The notes below the pieces were generated by a model. The model saw only the letters and a list, made by a program, of their open reading frames with translations, was not told the origin of the DNA and did no database searches. This document shows, one piece after another, positions 16,925 to 24,960 of a stretch of DNA of 64,000 nt. The stretch is taken from the NCBI RefSeq assembly GCF_012395255.1, contig NZ_JAAZQD010000003.1:372001-436000 (forward strand). Direction: 5' to 3'. Position 1 is the first letter of the stretch; the number at the start of each line of letters is the position of its first letter. Source of the stretch: Oleiagrimonas citrea. Lineage in GTDB: Bacteria > Pseudomonadota > Gammaproteobacteria > Xanthomonadales > Rhodanobacteraceae. Both the position numbers and the translations under genes were made by a program.

Positions 16925-17556
16925 GCGCTCAGCCTCAATCGGCGCGGTTCGCCGTGCAGGAACGTGACCGCGCCGTGGCTGGTGACCATGGCCGCGCCGC
17001 CTTCGGCGACATGGCGCTCGATCAGGCGGTTGACCAGGGCGATGCCTTCGCGGTCGAGGTTGGCGAACGGCTCGTCCAGCAGCCAGATGTCGGCGGGCAC
17101 GAGCAGCAGTCGCGCCAGCGCCGAACGTTTCTTCTGTCCGGCCGAAAGCTGGCGCACGGGTTCGTGTTCGTAGCCCTGCAGGCCGACGGTGTGTAGCGCC
17201 TGCTGCGGCGTGATCGCTTCGCGGCAGCCGTAGAGGCCGATGGCGATGCGCAGGTTTTCCAGCGGCGAGAGATCGGCCTTCAGCCCGAGGTGGTGGGCGA
17301 GAAACAGCAGGCGACCGCGCGCCAGGTCGCGATCCAGCGGCGCGCCATCCAGGTACAGCGTGCCCTCGTCGGCGTGCAGCAGGCCGACGACGACGCGCAT
17401 CAGCGTGGTCTTGCCGCTGCCGTTGTCGCCCTCGACCAGCACCACTTCGCCCGCGCGAAGCGCGAAGTCGAGCGGGCCGAACACCGGCTCGTCCTGACGC
17501 AGAAACGTCAGATCCCGTGCCGCGAGCAGGGCGGATGGCGAGTTCTCTGCTGTCAT
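16921..17556 (-). CDS. ccmA: Heme exporter ATP-binding protein CcmA
   Basis: 211 residues, first gene of the ccm operon. Walker A is GDNGSGKTT, the ABC signature is QLSAGQKKR, Walker B is IWLLDEP, and the switch His is in MVTSHG. The ATG at 17556 gives the normal family length; an in-frame upstream extension to 17610 looks spurious. The minus-strand transcript runs from here through ccmI with very tight or overlapping junctions. Confidence 0.94.
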   Translation of the reverse strand: MTAENSPSALLAARDLTFLRQDEPVFGPLDFALRAGEVVLVEGDNGSGKTTLMRVVVGLLHADEGTLYLDGAPLDRDLARGRLLFLAHHLGLKADLSPLENLRIAIGLYGCREAITPQQALHTVGLQGYEHEPVRQLSAGQKKRSALARLLLVPADIWLLDEPFANLDREGIALVNRLIERHVAEGGAAMVTSHGAVTFLHGEPRRLRLSA

Positions 17557-17700
17557 GGCGATCCCGCAGTCAATCGCGCGATTGTCCCAGCGGGCGCGGT
17601 GCCTGTCCATGCGACGGCTGGCCGCGTTGTCGAAAAGCTTTTCCGAAGCGCTGCACAGACTGCTGGCGGATGGCCCGTTCCGATGTTCTGGTCCCGGACA

Positions 17701-18621
17701 TCATGGGAGGGTCCGCTCGGGTGGTCCGATGGCGGCGCAGCGTTCCTCCAGGAAGGCACGCAGCCGATGCACCGCCGGGCTGAGCAGTCGGCGGTCCGGA
17801 CTCACCAGGTGCAGTGGGGCAAGGTCTCCACGCCAGGTCGGGCACAGGACCACCAGCCGTTTCGCAGCCACGTCGGCGGACACATCCAGCCAGGACTTGT
17901 ACGCGATGCCGAGACCGTCCAGCGCCCAGCCGCGCACCACGTTGCCGTCGTCACTGACTCGATCGCCGTGGATGCCGACGTTGCAGACGCGACCGTCCGG
18001 CGCGGTGAAGCGCCAGTGCGTCCGCAATTCGTCGCTGAGCAGGAAGCGCAGACAGTTGTGCTCGCTCAGTTCCGCAGGCGACTTCGGCGTGCCGGTCCGA
18101 GCCAGGTAGTCGGGCGATGCGCACAGCACACGCCGGTTGTCCGGCGCCAGCGGCAGCGCGATCAGGGACGAGTCGGGGGGCTCGCCGTAGCGCAGCGCGA
18201 CATCCACGGGCTGGCGGTACACGTCCGCGAGGCGGTCCGACAGCTGCAGTCGCAACTGCAGCCGCGGATGCTGCTGAAGAAAGGTATCCAGCCATGGACG
18301 CAGGCGCTGGCGGCCGAAATCCGAAGGCGCGGAAATGCGCAGTTCGCCGCGCAGCTCGGCACGGTCGCCGCGCAGTGCTTCGCGCCCCTCGTCGAGACTG
18401 CGCAGCGCCTCGCGCGCATGCTGCAGAAAGCGCTCGCCTTCGAGCGTCAGTCGCAGGCTGCGTGTGGAACGCACGAACAGCTGCGCTTCGAGTTCGGCTT
18501 CCAGTCGCTTCAGCGCCGCGCTGGCAACGGCCGGACTGGTGTCCAGCGCGCGGGCAGCGGCGGAGAGGCTGCCCAGCTCGGCGGTGCTGAGGAAGAGGCG
18601 GAGGTCGGCGAGCGCTTTCAT
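17701..18621 (-). CDS. LysR-family transcriptional regulator
   Basis: 306 residues: an N-terminal winged helix-turn-helix (LRLFLSTAELGSLSAAARALDTSPAVASAALKRLE spans about residues 6-40) and a C-terminal effector-binding domain. It is divergent from the VOC/OYE/MDR genes, the usual arrangement for a LysR protein controlling its neighbours. The ATG at 18621 matches family starts; a 30-residue extension upstream would run through the operator-like repeat. There is no Shine-Dalgarno in front of it. Confidence 0.9.
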   Translation of the reverse strand: MKALADLRLFLSTAELGSLSAAARALDTSPAVASAALKRLEAELEAQLFVRSTRSLRLTLEGERFLQHAREALRSLDEGREALRGDRAELRGELRISAPSDFGRQRLRPWLDTFLQQHPRLQLRLQLSDRLADVYRQPVDVALRYGEPPDSSLIALPLAPDNRRVLCASPDYLARTGTPKSPAELSEHNCLRFLLSDELRTHWRFTAPDGRVCNVGIHGDRVSDDGNVVRGWALDGLGIAYKSWLDVSADVAAKRLVVLCPTWRGDLAPLHLVSPDRRLLSPAVHRLRAFLEERCAAIGPPERTLP

Positions 18622-18622
18622 A

Positions 18623-18639
18623 TTCAAAAAAATATTGAA
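18623..18639. promoter_or_regulatory. Candidate LysR operator (TTCAA-N7-TTGAA)
   Basis: A perfect inverted repeat with an all-A/T spacer lies 2 bases upstream of the LysR start codon, in the 99-base divergent intergenic region. Its position fits autoregulation. On the minus strand a possible promoter, TTGCAC-N17-CATACA, spans 18678-18650, so the repeat would sit just downstream of the -10. Confidence 0.45.
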
Positions 18640-18719
18640 ACTGAAACTCTGTATGCGCTGTTTTTCATGCCTGTGCAAGTTTTCATACTGAGCGCCCCTG
18701 CTCGCCGACACCGTTTCCC

Positions 18720-19118
18720 ATGTTTGCCGAAATGCCTTCCACGCCCCCTTGGCGCTTCGATCACGTCCAGCTTTTCGCCGGCGCCGAAAGTCCGCTCGAT
18801 CGCTTGTTCATCGAAGTGATGAGCTTGCGGGAAGGCGCCCGCCCGCCGTTCCCGTTTTCGGGGCAGTGGCTGTACGCGGGCAATCAGGCCGTGATGCACG
18901 TGATCGCGGACCGGCATGCGGGCAAGGCCGTGCGTTTCGGACACATCGCGTTCCGCACCGAGCTTGCCGCCGAGGCCGTGGTCGAACGACTGAACCGAGC
19001 CGGGTTTGTCCACGACGTTTCGATCGTGCCCGCATCCGGCGATGCGCAGTTGTTCGTGTCGCTGCCGGGAGGCTTGGTCGTCGAGCTGGATGCACCGGTC
19101 CGGTCCAGATCAGCCTGA
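18720..19118 (+). CDS. VOC (glyoxalase-like) family protein
   Basis: 132 residues with the paired beta-alpha-beta-beta-beta pattern of vicinal oxygen chelate proteins: FDHVQLFA at the start of the first module, GHIAFR at the start of the second, and a final LVVELD strand. His and Glu at these places are the usual metal ligands. Substrate unknown. It is first in a plus-strand group with an ene-reductase and a quinone oxidoreductase, which suggests a role in clearing reactive carbonyl or electrophilic compounds. Confidence 0.72.
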   Translation: MFAEMPSTPPWRFDHVQLFAGAESPLDRLFIEVMSLREGARPPFPFSGQWLYAGNQAVMHVIADRHAGKAVRFGHIAFRTELAAEAVVERLNRAGFVHDVSIVPASGDAQLFVSLPGGLVVELDAPVRSRSA

Positions 19119-19169
19119 GTTTTCGTTCGCTTCCACTTCCTTATCCATTCCCGATGACGAGGAATCATC

Positions 19170-20303
19170 ATGTCCGATTCGCCCCTGTTTGAACCCTTTT
19201 CGCTCGGAAGCGTGTCGATGCCGAACCGCATCGTCATGGCGCCGATGACGCGCGCGCGCAGTACGCAACCCGGCGATGTGCCCAACGCACTGAACGCGAC
19301 GTACTACGCGCAGCGCGCCAGCGCGGGACTGATCGTCAGCGAGGCCACGCAGATCTCGCCGCAAGGCAAGGGCTATTCGTTCACGCCGGGCATTCACAGC
19401 CCGGCTCAGGTGGACGGTTGGCGCGGTGTCACGGATGCCGTGCATGCCGCAGGCGGACGCATGTTTCTGCAGCTGTGGCATGTGGGTCGGATGTCGCATC
19501 CTGATTTCCACGACGGCGCGCTGCCGGTCGCACCGTCGGCGGTGCCGTTCGAAGGGAGCATCTGGAAGGTCGATCCGGCGACCGGCGAAGGCGGCATGGT
19601 GGCGTGCCCCGTTCCGCGCGCGCTGACTCGCGAGGAGATCGCATCCATCGTAAACGACTTTGCCGCCGGCGCGCGCCGCGCTATCGAGGCGGGCTTCGAC
19701 GGGGTGGAGATCCACGGCGCCAACGGTTACCTGATCGACCAGTTCCTGCGCACGTCCTCGAATCGACGGGAGGATGAGTATGGCGGTTCGCGAAGCGGTC
19801 GTCTGCGTTTCCTGCGCGAGGTCGTCGACGCGGTGGTCGATGCGGTCGACGCATCGCGCGTCGGCATCCGCCTTGCCCCGTTCCTGACGGCGCGCGGCAT
19901 GGCCTGTCCGGACATCCTGCCGACGCTGCTGGAGGCGGCCGATCATCTGCAGGCGCGCGGACTGGCTTATCTGCATCTGGTCGAGGCCGACTGGGACGAC
20001 GCGCCGCAGTTCACGGAGGCGTTCCGGAAGGCGATCCGCGCCCGTTTCGGCGGCGCGATCATCGTTGCTGGAAAGTACGACCGCGCCCGCGCCGAAGCGA
20101 TTCTTCGCAGCGGGTATGCCGACCTGGTGGCGTTCGGGCGTCCGTTCGTCGCCAATCCCGACCTCCCGCGGCGCCTGGCCGAAGGACTTCCTTTGGCGGA
20201 TTTCGATCCGGGCTCGCTGTTTGGCGGCGATGCCCGTGGATACACCGATTACCCATTCCTGCAAAGGGCCGGCACAGAGCAGGCCGAGGAGATTTCAGCA
20301 TGA
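19170..20303 (+). CDS. Old Yellow Enzyme family ene-reductase (NemA-like)
   Basis: 377 residues, FMN-dependent TIM barrel. The N-terminal NRIVMAPMTRAR motif and the active-site EIHGANGYLIDQFLR, which supplies the His/Asn pair and the proton-donating Tyr, place it in the classical OYE group acting on enones, N-ethylmaleimide or nitro esters using NAD(P)H. RLAPF and VAFGRPFVANPDL bind FMN phosphate. The stop overlaps the next gene by ATGA, so they are translationally coupled. Confidence 0.93.
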   Translation: MSDSPLFEPFSLGSVSMPNRIVMAPMTRARSTQPGDVPNALNATYYAQRASAGLIVSEATQISPQGKGYSFTPGIHSPAQVDGWRGVTDAVHAAGGRMFLQLWHVGRMSHPDFHDGALPVAPSAVPFEGSIWKVDPATGEGGMVACPVPRALTREEIASIVNDFAAGARRAIEAGFDGVEIHGANGYLIDQFLRTSSNRREDEYGGSRSGRLRFLREVVDAVVDAVDASRVGIRLAPFLTARGMACPDILPTLLEAADHLQARGLAYLHLVEADWDDAPQFTEAFRKAIRARFGGAIIVAGKYDRARAEAILRSGYADLVAFGRPFVANPDLPRRLAEGLPLADFDPGSLFGGDARGYTDYPFLQRAGTEQAEEISA

Positions 20304-21319
20304 AAGCCATTGGTTACCGTCAACCGCTTCCGATCGATCACGCGGACGCCCTGATCGATCTGGAGCTTCCCGCGCCCGAGCCGGGGGCTCGCGACCTGTT
20401 GGTCGAGGTGCATGCCGTGTCGGTCAATCCGGTCGACGTCAAAGTACGCGCCAAGAGCGCGCCCGGCGAAGGGCAGGACGCCAGGGTCCTGGGCTGGGAT
20501 GTGGCCGGCGTGGTGCGCGAGACCGGGGCCGACGTGTCCCTGTTCAAGCAGGGTGACAAGGTCTGGTACGCGGGTTCGATCGCGCGTCCCGGTGGCAACA
20601 GCGAGCTGCATGCCGTCGATGAACGCATCGTCGGCCGGATGCCGAAAACGCTGGGTTTTGCCGAGGCGGCCGCGCTTCCGCTGACGGCGATCACCGCCTG
20701 GGAGCTGCTGTTCGATCGCCTTGGCGTGGCGCGCGACGGCGGCGAAGGACAGTCGTTGCTGATCGTGGGCGCGGCCGGCGGTGTCGGTTCGATCCTGGTG
20801 CAGCTGGCGCGCACGCTGACGCGGCTGCGCGTGATCGGTACGGCCTCGCGCGCACAGACGCGCCAGTGGGTGGCCGAACTGGGCGCCCATGACGTGATCG
20901 ATCATGGACGTCCGCTGTCCGAGGAGCTGGCACGCATCGGTGTCGCGAGCGTCGGTCGGATCGCGAGTCTCACGCACACCGATGCGCACTATCCGGAGCT
21001 GGTGAAGGCGCTGGCGCCGCAGGGCCAGCTCGCGTTGATCGACGACCCGGAACATCTCGATGCCATGCCGCTCAAGACCAAGTCGGCATCGTTGCATTGG
21101 GAAATGATGTTCGCCCGGTCGCTTTTCGAAACGCCGGACATGATCGAACAGCACCATCTGCTGAACGCGGTATCCGAACTGATCGAAAGCGGTCAGCTGC
21201 GCACCACGCTCGGCGAACACTTCGGCGAGATCAACGCCCGGAATCTGCGCCGTGCGCACGCATTGATTGAGCGCGGCAGGGCAGTGGGCAAGATCGTGCT
21301 GGAAGGGTTCGGCGGTTAG
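20300..21319 (+). CDS. MDR-superfamily quinone oxidoreductase-like dehydrogenase
   Basis: 339 residues of the zinc-free MDR type: a GroES-like N-terminal domain (SVNPVDVKVRA, GWDVAGVV) and a Rossmann domain with LIVGAAGGVGSILVQLA. No catalytic or structural zinc cysteines are visible. It probably reduces quinones or enones with NADPH. It is translationally coupled to the ene-reductase, supporting a shared detoxification role under the LysR regulator. Confidence 0.88.
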   Translation: MKAIGYRQPLPIDHADALIDLELPAPEPGARDLLVEVHAVSVNPVDVKVRAKSAPGEGQDARVLGWDVAGVVRETGADVSLFKQGDKVWYAGSIARPGGNSELHAVDERIVGRMPKTLGFAEAAALPLTAITAWELLFDRLGVARDGGEGQSLLIVGAAGGVGSILVQLARTLTRLRVIGTASRAQTRQWVAELGAHDVIDHGRPLSEELARIGVASVGRIASLTHTDAHYPELVKALAPQGQLALIDDPEHLDAMPLKTKSASLHWEMMFARSLFETPDMIEQHHLLNAVSELIESGQLRTTLGEHFGEINARNLRRAHALIERGRAVGKIVLEGFGG

Positions 21320-21459
21320 GTCGGAGCGGTCGAATGCGCCGTTCGCGGTGCATCGCAGGATGATTGCCCGCGAGTGCCATGCATGTCAGGGCCGATCATC
21401 GATCGCGGGAAGGCATGATGTGAGACGAACGCGACGCGAGAGCGTGTCGTGTTCTTCTC

Positions 21460-21909
21460 TCAGGGCCGCTCGTCGACGGTGTGCTGAACCCATTGCGCCC
21501 AATGCAGTTCAGCACACGCCGCGCCGCGACCGCGCACGATGGCGAGTTGATTGAAACGCTGCATCAGGGAGTCGAGAAGGGCGAAGTCTGCACCGATCAC
21601 GAACAAACTCGGTTCGCGCCAGCTGCCGAGTGCGCCACAGGCGGCGCGGAGTGTGGCGTCGGGCGCCTCTTTGCGCAGCGCATCGCGCAACTGGCGCATG
21701 GCCCGGCGATTACTCTCGCGCGGCCGAGTCCGGCCGTGCGGGTTGCACGCTGTCACGAAGCCCCATGCCGTGTCTGGCTCTGGCAGCATGTTCAACAGCG
21801 CCTGTGGCAGGGGGTTGTCGACTCGGATCACGGCCACGCCACCCTCCCCGAGACGCACGCGATAACTCGTACGCCGGAAGATTTCATTCAAGGGGTGGGA
21901 GGACGGCAT
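21460..21909 (-). CDS. DUF3293 family protein
   Basis: 149 residues, no signal or membrane segment. The WGFVTACNPHGRTRPRESNRRAMRQL core matches the small DUF3293 family, which has no established function. It lies 6 bases downstream of kmo and is probably in the same transcript. Confidence 0.7.
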   Translation of the reverse strand: MPSSHPLNEIFRRTSYRVRLGEGGVAVIRVDNPLPQALLNMLPEPDTAWGFVTACNPHGRTRPRESNRRAMRQLRDALRKEAPDATLRAACGALGSWREPSLFVIGADFALLDSLMQRFNQLAIVRGRGAACAELHWAQWVQHTVDERP

Positions 21910-21915
21910 GGTCTC

Positions 21916-23322
21916 TCAGCCACGCAGCGCCGGAAGCGGCGGCAGGGTGGCGCGCAGGGTACGCTCGGCGGCATCGAGATCGAGGCCGTCGAGAGACGTG
22001 CGCGCGCCCAGCAATTGATCCAGCAGCGCGCGCTGGGCGCGGCCGCGCTCGAACGCGTAGGCGTAAGGCAGGTGGGTGAACGTGACCATGCGGTAGCGCG
22101 GCATGAAGTGCGTCGGCGCGCGCGCGGCGAGCTGCTGGCCCAGCGCGCGTTGCAGCAGGTAGTGCGGGTCGGCGACCGAGTCGCGCATCTCGATGTAGTT
22201 TTCCAGCGCCATCGCGGCGATGGCGTCGGTGTCGGGCTTGCGCTGAGCCTGGAAAGCGGCGAACACCGCTTCGACATCGGCATCTTCCGCATCGGCGAGC
22301 ATCGGCGCCAATGCGGCCGCATCCTCGAATCCGGCGTTCATGCCCTGACCGTGGAACGGCACGATGGCGTGCGAGGCGTCGCCGATCAGCAGCGCCTTGC
22401 CGCCCAGATGCCAGCGGTCCAGATACAGTGTGCCCAGCGTGCCGACTGGATTGGCGTCGAAGTCCGCGCGCAGCGCCGGAATCAGCGGCAGTGCGTCGGG
22501 GAACTGTTCACGGAACAGGGCTTCGGCTGCGTCGGCGTCGGTCACCGTGGCGAAACTGGGCGCGGCGCCCTCGTTGGGCAGGAACAGCGTGACGGTGAAG
22601 CTGCCTTCGTCGTTGGGCAGGGCGATGCACATGTAGCCGCCGCGCGGCCAGATGTGCAGGGCGTGGGGTTCGATCGCGAATCGACCTTCCGCATCGATGG
22701 CTTCGGGACGCTGCCCATCGGGGAATTGTGCCGGCGGCGGGATTTCCAGTTCCTTGTAGCCGTGACCGAGCATGTCGGTGCGCTCGCCGAGCGCTTCCAC
22801 CCGTGACATCGCTGCGCGTACCGCCGAACCGGCGCCGTCCGCGCCGATGGTGATGGGGGCACCGATACGGCGGTGCGTGCCGTCGGTATGCCGCAGCTCG
22901 AGTTCGCCGAGCGCGAAGTCCGCGTCGACCAATGCCTGATCGAAATGCAGCTCGGCTCCGGCGCGTTCGGCTGCATCCAGCAGCAGCATGTTCAGTCCGC
23001 CACGCGACACCGACCAGATCACCTCGCTGTCATCCACGCCGTAACGTTGCAGGTTGGTGTGTCCATCGTGGTCATGGATCATGCGTCCACGCATCATGAC
23101 CGCCTGCTTCATGACCGCGACTTCCAGGCCCGCCGCGCGCAGGGCATTGAGGCCGCGTTCGGCCAGTGCGAGGTTGATCGAGCGCCCACCGAGGAACCCC
23201 GCCTGGCGCGGGTCGGGACGCTTCTCGATCAAACGTATTTCGCGGCCACTTCGGCTGAGCAGCGTTGCCAGCAGCGCGCCGACCAAACCGGCGCCGACAA
23301 TGGTGATCGGGGAGCGATGCAT
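21916..23322 (-). CDS. kmo: Kynurenine 3-monooxygenase
   Basis: 468 residues, FAD-dependent aromatic hydroxylase converting L-kynurenine to 3-hydroxykynurenine with NADPH and O2. The dinucleotide-binding ITIVGAGLVGALLATLL start, GGRSINLALAERG, the GADGAGSAVR motif and LLIGDASHAIVPFHGQGMNAGFEDA are specific to KMO. Length is normal. With the 3-hydroxyanthranilate dioxygenase at 27.7 kb it indicates aerobic NAD synthesis from tryptophan, although kynureninase and tryptophan dioxygenase are not in the window. Confidence 0.96.
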   Translation of the reverse strand: MHRSPITIVGAGLVGALLATLLSRSGREIRLIEKRPDPRQAGFLGGRSINLALAERGLNALRAAGLEVAVMKQAVMMRGRMIHDHDGHTNLQRYGVDDSEVIWSVSRGGLNMLLLDAAERAGAELHFDQALVDADFALGELELRHTDGTHRRIGAPITIGADGAGSAVRAAMSRVEALGERTDMLGHGYKELEIPPPAQFPDGQRPEAIDAEGRFAIEPHALHIWPRGGYMCIALPNDEGSFTVTLFLPNEGAAPSFATVTDADAAEALFREQFPDALPLIPALRADFDANPVGTLGTLYLDRWHLGGKALLIGDASHAIVPFHGQGMNAGFEDAAALAPMLADAEDADVEAVFAAFQAQRKPDTDAIAAMALENYIEMRDSVADPHYLLQRALGQQLAARAPTHFMPRYRMVTFTHLPYAYAFERGRAQRALLDQLLGARTSLDGLDLDAAERTLRATLPPLPALRG

Positions 23323-23398
23323 GCGCGAATTCCGTGCGGGTCAGTCCGTGACTGTCGGCAAGCGGCGCGCGTTTTGCAATCCCCGTGCGCGTCGCGGT

Positions 23399-23881
23399 TC
23401 AGCGCGAGCGTTGGGAAGTGGGCTTGGCGGCGTCCGGCGCGGCCGCTTCGCGCAGGCCGTCCTGCATCAATCGGCACAGCTCGATGTTGCGATCGATCAG
23501 ATCCTGAAGCGTCGCGCCGGATGCTTCGTCGAGCGCCGAGTCCAGTTGCGCGCGAAACTGCTGCTGCTGGTCGATGAAGATCTGCAGGCTGCGTTCCAGA
23601 TACGGTCCCATGAACCCCTGCAGGTCGTCGCCGTAGAAGCCGATGATGCGGGTCAGCAGCGGCGTGGACAGCATCGGCTGTCCGTGTTCCTCGTGTTCGG
23701 CGATGATCTGCAGCAGGACGGAGCGGGTCAGGTCCTTGCCGGACTTGGCGTCGCGAACCTCGAACGATTCGCCGTCCAGAACCAACTGGCGCACCTCTTC
23801 CAGCGTGATGTAGCTGGAGATTTCGGTGTCGTAGAGACGCCGGTTGGGGTACTTCTTGATGGTGCGCGTGGTCTCGGCCAT
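23399..23881 (-). CDS. phaR: Polyhydroxyalkanoate synthesis repressor PhaR-like
   Basis: 160 residues. The N-terminal RTIKKYPNRRLYDTEISSYITLEEVRQLV is the PHB/PHA accumulation regulator DNA-binding domain, followed by a helical C-terminal region with a Gln-rich segment (FIDQQQQFRAQ). The family represses phasin and polymer genes and binds the granule. No pha synthesis gene lies nearby. Confidence 0.9.
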   Translation of the reverse strand: MAETTRTIKKYPNRRLYDTEISSYITLEEVRQLVLDGESFEVRDAKSGKDLTRSVLLQIIAEHEEHGQPMLSTPLLTRIIGFYGDDLQGFMGPYLERSLQIFIDQQQQFRAQLDSALDEASGATLQDLIDRNIELCRLMQDGLREAAAPDAAKPTSQRSR

Positions 23882-23965
23882 GCGGCGAAGCTAACAGAAC
23901 ATATTGCGCTGCACCAGTCGCTACGGTTTGCTGCGCGAATGCCATGCAGAAGCTGTTTCTGCGCT

Positions 23966-24838
23966 TCAGGATGTCCCGGGCCAGGGAGCGCTGTGGCGGT
24001 GCGGGATGCGTCGTGGGTCGAAGGCTGCGAGCGCGTTCTGTAACAGCGTTCGGAGGTCGCCACCGGATGGTTCGGGCTGACCGAGAAAAGTCAGCGCGTG
24101 GCGCAGGGTCGGGAGCGGGTCGGTGCGGTCGAGCGGCAGGTCGCGCGTGCTCTTGGAGAGTTTTCCGGCGTCCTCGCGCAGAGCCAGCGGCAGATGCAGG
24201 TAGCTCGGAGTCGGCAGGTCGAGTTGCTGCTGCAGGAAGATCTGGCGCGGCGTCGAGTCGAGCAGATCGCATCCGCGCACGACCTCGGTGACGCCCTGGT
24301 GTGCATCGTCCACCACGCACGCCAGATGATAGGACCAGCAGCCGTCGGCGCGGCGCAGCACGAAGTCACCCACGCTCTCGCGCAGATTCTGTTGCTGGGT
24401 GCCTTGCACGAGGTCCTCGAAGGCGAACGCCCGGTCCGGCACGCGAATGCGCCAGGCTGGCGGTCGGTCGTCCTGCGGCGGCGTGATGCAGTGGCCGTCG
24501 CGATGCAGGCCATCGACGGCGCTCAGGTCGCTGCGACTGCACCAGCAGGCGAAAACCTCTCCATGCTGCTGCAGGTGCTCGAAAGCCTGCAGATAGGCGG
24601 TTTCGCGCTGCGACTGATACAGCACAGGTTCGTCGGCCTGCAGTCCGTAGTCATGCAGGGCAGACAGGATCGATGGTGCCGAGCCGGGCACGACGCGAGG
24701 TGCGTCGAGGTCGTCCACGCGCAACAGCCAGCGTCCATCGCTCTGGCGGGCGCGCAGCCAGCTTCCCAGCGCCGCGACCAGCGAGCCGGCATGCAGATCG
24801 CCCGTCGGCGAGGGGGCGAAGCGTCCACGGTATGTCAT
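23966..24838 (-). CDS. gluQ: Glutamyl-Q tRNA(Asp) synthetase
   Basis: 290 residues, a shortened glutamyl-tRNA synthetase lacking the anticodon-binding domain. It glutamylates queuosine at position 34 of tRNA-Asp. The N-terminal RFAPSPTGDLHAGS carries the HIGH-like signature, KLSKS is the KMSKS equivalent, and CWC plus a later GHC supply the zinc-site cysteines. The often-seen dksA neighbour is absent here. Confidence 0.94.
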   Translation of the reverse strand: MTYRGRFAPSPTGDLHAGSLVAALGSWLRARQSDGRWLLRVDDLDAPRVVPGSAPSILSALHDYGLQADEPVLYQSQRETAYLQAFEHLQQHGEVFACWCSRSDLSAVDGLHRDGHCITPPQDDRPPAWRIRVPDRAFAFEDLVQGTQQQNLRESVGDFVLRRADGCWSYHLACVVDDAHQGVTEVVRGCDLLDSTPRQIFLQQQLDLPTPSYLHLPLALREDAGKLSKSTRDLPLDRTDPLPTLRHALTFLGQPEPSGGDLRTLLQNALAAFDPRRIPHRHSAPWPGTS

Positions 24839-24960
24839 GCGCCGATGATGCCAGTGCGGGACTTGAAAGTGCGCGTCGCCGCCCCGATTGCAGCGTTCAT
24901 GTCAGCCGGGGAGGGGGTTCCCGGCGCCCACTTTCCACGTTTCACCGGAGCCTGATACGC

